NCBI GenBank assembly: GCA_947483545.1
Contig: CANKNP010000035.1
Location: 1-21,778, forward strand
From: Deltaproteobacteria bacterium
GTDB taxonomy: Bacteria > Myxococcota > UBA796 > SXON01
Reading direction: 5' to 3'
Length of the DNA: 21,778 nt
In this document: piece after piece, positions 21,742 through 21,778 of the stretch
How positions within the stretch are numbered: the stretch's first letter is position 1
Layout: each line of letters starts with the position of its first letter
Program-made: the position numbers and the translations under genes
The notes under the pieces: model-generated
Database searches by the model: none
What the model saw: the letters and a program-made list of their open reading frames with translations, nothing else
What the model was told of the DNA's origin: nothing

Positions 21742-21762
21742 CCTTCTCCCCCCGGGAGAAGG
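21742..21762. repeat. dispersed CCTTCTCCC hairpin repeat, second copy
   Basis: CCTTCTCCC (21742-21750) pairs with GGGAGAAGG (21754-21762) around CCC, followed by TGGCG, as in the copy at 14958-14980. Confidence 0.75.
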
Positions 21763-21778
21763 TGGCGCCGTATTCGGC

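Overview
The window is very GC-rich, with strong G/C preference at third codon positions, many lipoproteins with a Cys lipobox, a MopE-type CDGxDxDCDG metal-binding motif, choice-of-anchor-D type beta-sandwich repeats and a DUF1588/DUF1585 + DUF1501 pair. Together these suggest a free-living Myxococcota-like bacterium (former Deltaproteobacteria). This is an inference from protein style; there is no rRNA or other marker in the window.

Layout, left to right. (1) 2-2795 (+): a tight trio of a DUF1588/DUF1585 protein (cut by the left edge), a Tat-exported DUF1501 protein and a small c-type haem lipoprotein. (2) 2796-3477: an AT-rich Fur-box-like palindrome, a possible 54-codon minus-strand gene, a copy of a 36-bp dispersed hairpin and a 64-bp tandem repeat array. 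(3) 3478-6151 (-): a DEAD-box RNA helicase with a DbpA-like C-terminal RNA-binding domain and a repetitive Arg/Asp/Pro tail, then a small lipoprotein. (4) 6152-7956: repeat-rich DNA around an FGE/SUMF1-like lipoprotein gene interrupted by an in-frame TAG. (5) 7957-9998 (-): a DUF72 protein and an enoyl-CoA hydratase/isomerase, divergent from (6) 9997-15003 (+), four overlapping genes: double-hotdog thioesterase, large lipoprotein, outer-membrane barrel and a BtaA-like (DUF3419) aminocarboxypropyl transferase whose C-terminus runs into a dispersed hairpin repeat. (7) 15054-20180 (-): an isonitrile biosynthesis locus. (8) 20326-21543 (+): a divergent Ig-like-repeat lipoprotein, followed by hairpin-rich DNA.

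The most interesting part is region 7. The first gene fuses a TetR-family regulator to a complete PvcA/IsnA/DIT1-type isocyanide synthase. It overlaps by GTGA with a second gene fusing a PvcB/IsnB-type Fe(II)/2-oxoglutarate oxygenase to a UbiA-type membrane prenyltransferase. A PhoD-like metallophosphatase lipoprotein follows after 22 nt. The likely logic is: amino acid to isonitrile (synthase), oxidative tailoring (oxygenase), then prenylation of the aromatic product at the membrane (UbiA), with the regulator built into the first enzyme. I do not know of a described system with these two fusions; the product, and the role of PhoD, are inferred.

Several genes (4-nt GTGA/TTGA overlaps, GTG/TTG starts, GCTA-type hexamers 5-7 nt before ATG) suggest heavy use of translational coupling and perhaps leaderless transcripts. 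Intergenic DNA carries at least four repeat families.
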